From positions 1 through 13,982 of the forward strand of contig CAMWJQ010000045.1 of the NCBI GenBank assembly GCA_947174615.1: a stretch of 13,982 nt of DNA. Reading direction: 5' to 3'. The notes under the pieces were generated by a model that saw only the letters and a list, made by a program, of their open reading frames with translations, searched no databases and was not told the origin of the DNA. Origin of the DNA: an uncultured Lachnospiraceae bacterium. Its GTDB lineage: Bacteria > Bacillota > Clostridia > Lachnospirales > Lachnospiraceae. Made by a program: the position numbers and the translations under genes. Positions 12,104-13,982 of this stretch are shown one piece after another (the stretch's first letter is position 1; every line of letters begins with the position of its first letter).

Positions 12104-12925
12104 CCTTCTTCTCACGATCAGTTTGTTAGAAGCCTTCTTGCTCTTTCTCGTCTTGAGACCAAGTGCGGGCTTGCCCCAAGGTGTAGATGGACCTGGTCTA
12201 CCAATACCAGTCTTACCTTCACCACCACCATGTGGATGATCATTCGGGTTCATAACAGATCCGCGGACTGTAGGTCTGATGCCCATATGGCGCTTGCGTC
12301 CTGCTTTACCGATTTTAATAAGATTGTGATCGCCGTTGCCAACAACACCAATGGATGCTCTGCAGACAATCGGAACCATTCTCATCTCGCCTGAAGGAAG
12401 CCGGAGCGTCGCATACTTGCCCTCCTTCGCCATGAGCTGTGCGCTGTTGCCTGCGGAACGCACAAGCTGTCCGCCTTTGCCCGGATACAGCTCAACATTA
12501 TGCACATTTGTACCAACAGGAATCTCTGAGAGCGGCAGACAGTTGCCCACTCTGATCTCTGCCTGAGGTCCATTCATAACCTTCATGCCGTCTGTCAATC
12601 CCTCCGGAGCAAGGATATATGCCTTCTGCCCATCTTCATAGCAGATCAAAGCGATGTTGGCAGATCTGTTTGGATCATACTCAATGCCGACAACCTTTGC
12701 TGAGACGCCGTCTTTATTTCTCTTAAAATCAATAATTCTATATTTCTGCCTGTTTCCACCGCCGTGATGTCTCACAGTAATCTTTCCCTGATTGTTACGT
12801 CCAGCATGCTTTTTCTTGGATACACAAAGCGATTTCTCAGGAGTCGTCTTTGTGATTTCAGAGAAGTCAGAGCTGGTCATATTTCTTCTCGAAGGTGTAT
12901 ATGGGTTGTATTTCTTAATTCCCAT
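12083..12925 (-). CDS. rplB: 50S ribosomal protein L2
   Basis: L2 is a primary 23S rRNA-binding protein needed for subunit association and for assembly of the peptidyl transferase centre. The product is 280 aa, typical in length. The OB-fold region (about residues 60-130) is followed by the SH3-like region and the conserved C-terminal stretch. There NPNDHPHGGGEG (about 226-237) carries the histidine equivalent to E. coli His229, here His230. The basic tail RKSKKASNKLIVRRRDGK follows. The start at 12925 gives the standard MGIKKYNPYTPSRR N-terminus and lies 10 bases after AAAAGGAG; an in-frame ATG at 12955 has no such support. The last codons and the stop form one arm of a strong hairpin (12065-12103). 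Confidence 0.98.
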   Translation of the reverse strand: MGIKKYNPYTPSRRNMTSSDFSEITKTTPEKSLCVSKKKHAGRNNQGKITVRHHGGGNRQKYRIIDFKRNKDGVSAKVVGIEYDPNRSANIALICYEDGQKAYILAPEGLTDGMKVMNGPQAEIRVGNCLPLSEIPVGTNVHNVELYPGKGGQLVRSAGNSAQLMAKEGKYATLRLPSGEMRMVPIVCRASIGVVGNGDHNLIKIGKAGRKRHMGIRPTVRGSVMNPNDHPHGGGEGKTGIGRPGPSTPWGKPALGLKTRKSKKASNKLIVRRRDGKAIK

Positions 12926-13005
12926 GATTGTTTCTCCTTTTCTATTTATTATCACACTTGAATGTGTATAGTCTAAACTGCCGCAGCTGCCTTCTTAGAT
13001 GTATC
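12926..13005 (-). other. rplW-rplB spacer with in-frame post-stop tail
   Basis: This 80-base spacer begins with ten codons (DTSKKAAAAV, stop TAG at 12973-12975) in frame with rplW directly after its TAA. It then holds a small hairpin (TGTG/CACA around 12955-12968) and the rplB ribosome binding site AAAAGGAG. No promoter or terminator is evident. Confidence 0.5.
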
Positions 13006-13305
13006 TTATAAGCCTGAGAAGATCTCGATCTCCTTGCTGTCCTCTGTAAGCTGCACAATCGCCTTCTTGGTCTTAGCAGTCCTGCCATAGACCATTCCAC
13101 GTCTTTTCTTCTTGCCGTCAAGATTCATTGTGTTGACCTTTGCAACTTTAGTGCCCTCAAACATCTTCTCAACAGCTTCCTTAATCTGGGATTTATTTGC
13201 CTCTGTATGAACCAGAAATGTATACTTCTTGTCGCCCATGCCAGCCATGCTCTTCTCTGTGATCACCGGTTTAAGGATCACGTCATAATATTTGATATCT
13301 GCCAT
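13006..13305 (-). CDS. rplW: 50S ribosomal protein L23
   Basis: L23 sits at the exit of the peptide tunnel and is the docking site for trigger factor and the signal recognition particle. The 99-aa product has the family layout: the VILKPVITEKS motif at about residues 9-19, the central FLVH strand, and a basic hairpin arm (KKKRRGMVYGRTAKTKKA, about 65-82) that reaches into 23S rRNA. It ends in EIFSGL, the usual ending for clostridial L23. The start overlaps the rplD stop by one base and has GAGGAGGTG as ribosome binding site. After the TAA, the same frame stays open for ten more codons (DTSKKAAAAV) before a TAG; see the findings. Confidence 0.97.
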   Translation of the reverse strand: MADIKYYDVILKPVITEKSMAGMGDKKYTFLVHTEANKSQIKEAVEKMFEGTKVAKVNTMNLDGKKKRRGMVYGRTAKTKKAIVQLTEDSKEIEIFSGL

Positions 13306-13925
13306 TATGCGTACACCTCCTCAATCGTCTTAACAGCATCCTTTGTGAGAATCACTGTACCGCCTTTCATCACATCATACACATTGATTGTATTTGTCAA
13401 AGCCGTCTGTACATTTGGAAGATTTCTTGCTGACATCACAACCTTCTCATCATTGTCGTTGAGCACTACATATGCCTTCGCAACTTTCAAATTATCCATG
13501 ACTGCCTTGAAATTCTTTGTCTTGATCTCGTCAAACTTCAGCTCGTCGATCACAATCAGCTTATTCTCCTGAACCCTGCTTGTGAGTGCAGACTTGAGCG
13601 CTGCTCTCTTCTCTTTCTTATTCATCTTAAAGGAATAGTCTCTTGGCACCGGCGCAAATACGACGCCGCCGCCCTTCCACTGTGGAGCCCTTGTAGAACC
13701 CTGTCTTGCATGACCAGTTCCTTTTTGTCTCCACGGCTTTCTTCCGCCGCCTGATACTTCAGAACGTGTCTTTGCCTTCTGAGTACCCTGACGCTTGTTT
13801 GCAAGCTGTTGAACGACTGCCATATGCACGAGATGTTCGTTGACTTCTACGCCAAAGATATCATCGCTCAGGTCGATCGTCTCAACTTCCCTGCCTTCCA
13901 TATTATAAACAGATACTTTTGCCAT
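13305..13925 (-). CDS. rplD: 50S ribosomal protein L4
   Basis: L4 is a primary 23S rRNA-binding protein whose long loop lines the peptide exit tunnel. In Escherichia coli it also represses the S10 operon. The product is 206 aa, normal for the family. The basic, glycine-rich tunnel loop is visible at about residues 57-92 (GGGRKPWRQKGTGHARQGS, then RAPQWKGGG). The region from about 105 to the end is the globular Rossmann-like part. The start at 13925 is chosen because it gives the usual MAKVSVYN N-terminus and follows AAGGAGG by about 11 bases; an open extension to 13976 is not supported. The TAA stop shares one base with the rplW ATG (TAATG), suggesting coupled translation. Whether L4 regulates this cluster cannot be judged, because the operon start lies outside the window. 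Confidence 0.97.
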   Translation of the reverse strand: MAKVSVYNMEGREVETIDLSDDIFGVEVNEHLVHMAVVQQLANKRQGTQKAKTRSEVSGGGRKPWRQKGTGHARQGSTRAPQWKGGGVVFAPVPRDYSFKMNKKEKRAALKSALTSRVQENKLIVIDELKFDEIKTKNFKAVMDNLKVAKAYVVLNDNDEKVVMSARNLPNVQTALTNTINVYDVMKGGTVILTKDAVKTIEEVYA

Positions 13926-13982
13926 CTGTATGATCCTCCTTTCGTCCGCCCAATCCGCGAACCACTTTTTACGCATCTACTC
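13926..13982 (-). other. Spacer upstream of rplD, possibly with the end of the preceding gene
   Basis: In this gene order the preceding gene should be rplC (L3). The 57 bases at the window edge contain the strong rplD ribosome binding site (AAGGAGG, 13937-13943). They could also hold the last codons of rplC: one minus-strand frame reads V-D-A-stop and another reaches a stop after a single Glu codon. Nothing decides between them, so no rplC fragment is called. Confidence 0.4.

Overview
The window is a slice of the conserved S10-spc-alpha ribosomal protein supercluster. Every gene lies on the minus strand, so transcription runs from the right edge to the left edge. I find no plus-strand gene, tRNA, rRNA, mobile-element gene or CRISPR array. 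The gene order, the adk-map-KOW protein-infA-rpmJ block after secY, rpsD sitting inside the alpha cluster, and the protein termini (S4 starting MAVNRVPVLKRCRSL, zinc-binding S14, a long basic N-terminus on L22) point to a Clostridia-class Firmicute, most likely a member of the Lachnospiraceae. The family assignment is my recognition of protein sequence style and has not been checked by a search.

Layout in transcription order. S10 part: rplD, rplW, rplB, rpsS, rplV, rpsC, rplP, rpmC, rpsQ (13925 to 9755). Spc part: rplN, rplX, rplE, rpsN, rpsH, rplF, rplR, rpsE, rpmD, rplO, secY (9705 to 4007). Then adk, map, a small KOW-domain protein and infA (3813 to 1867). A good extended -10 promoter precedes the alpha part: rpmJ, rpsM, rpsK and a truncated rpsD (1786 to 1). 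The genes supply ribosomal proteins of both subunits, the SecY translocon channel, adenylate kinase, methionine aminopeptidase and initiation factor IF-1. These are functions of ribosome assembly, initiation, export and N-terminal processing that are needed in proportion to growth. Several neighbours overlap as TAATG (rplD/rplW, rpsC/rplP, rplO/secY, KOW/infA), which suggests translational coupling.

The protein-coding content is ordinary; the interest is in the spacers. Three spc spacers (after rpsN, rpsH and rpsE) carry four copies of a 60-base element. It aligns without gaps, always lies in the same orientation, and starts within a few bases of the stop codon before it. Its outer and inner stems vary in a compensated way around a nearly constant 7-base loop. 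One spacer holds two copies in perfect head-to-tail register. This is the best candidate here for an undescribed structured RNA or small palindromic repeat family.

Other spacer features are a run of five hairpins ahead of rpsM (a likely autoregulatory leader), a relic copy of the S13 C-terminal tail between rpsM and rpsK, a strong hairpin covering the rplB stop codon, a Shine-Dalgarno sequence displayed in a hairpin loop ahead of rplV, and a secY-adk spacer with a 14-bp palindrome, direct repeats and a possible promoter.
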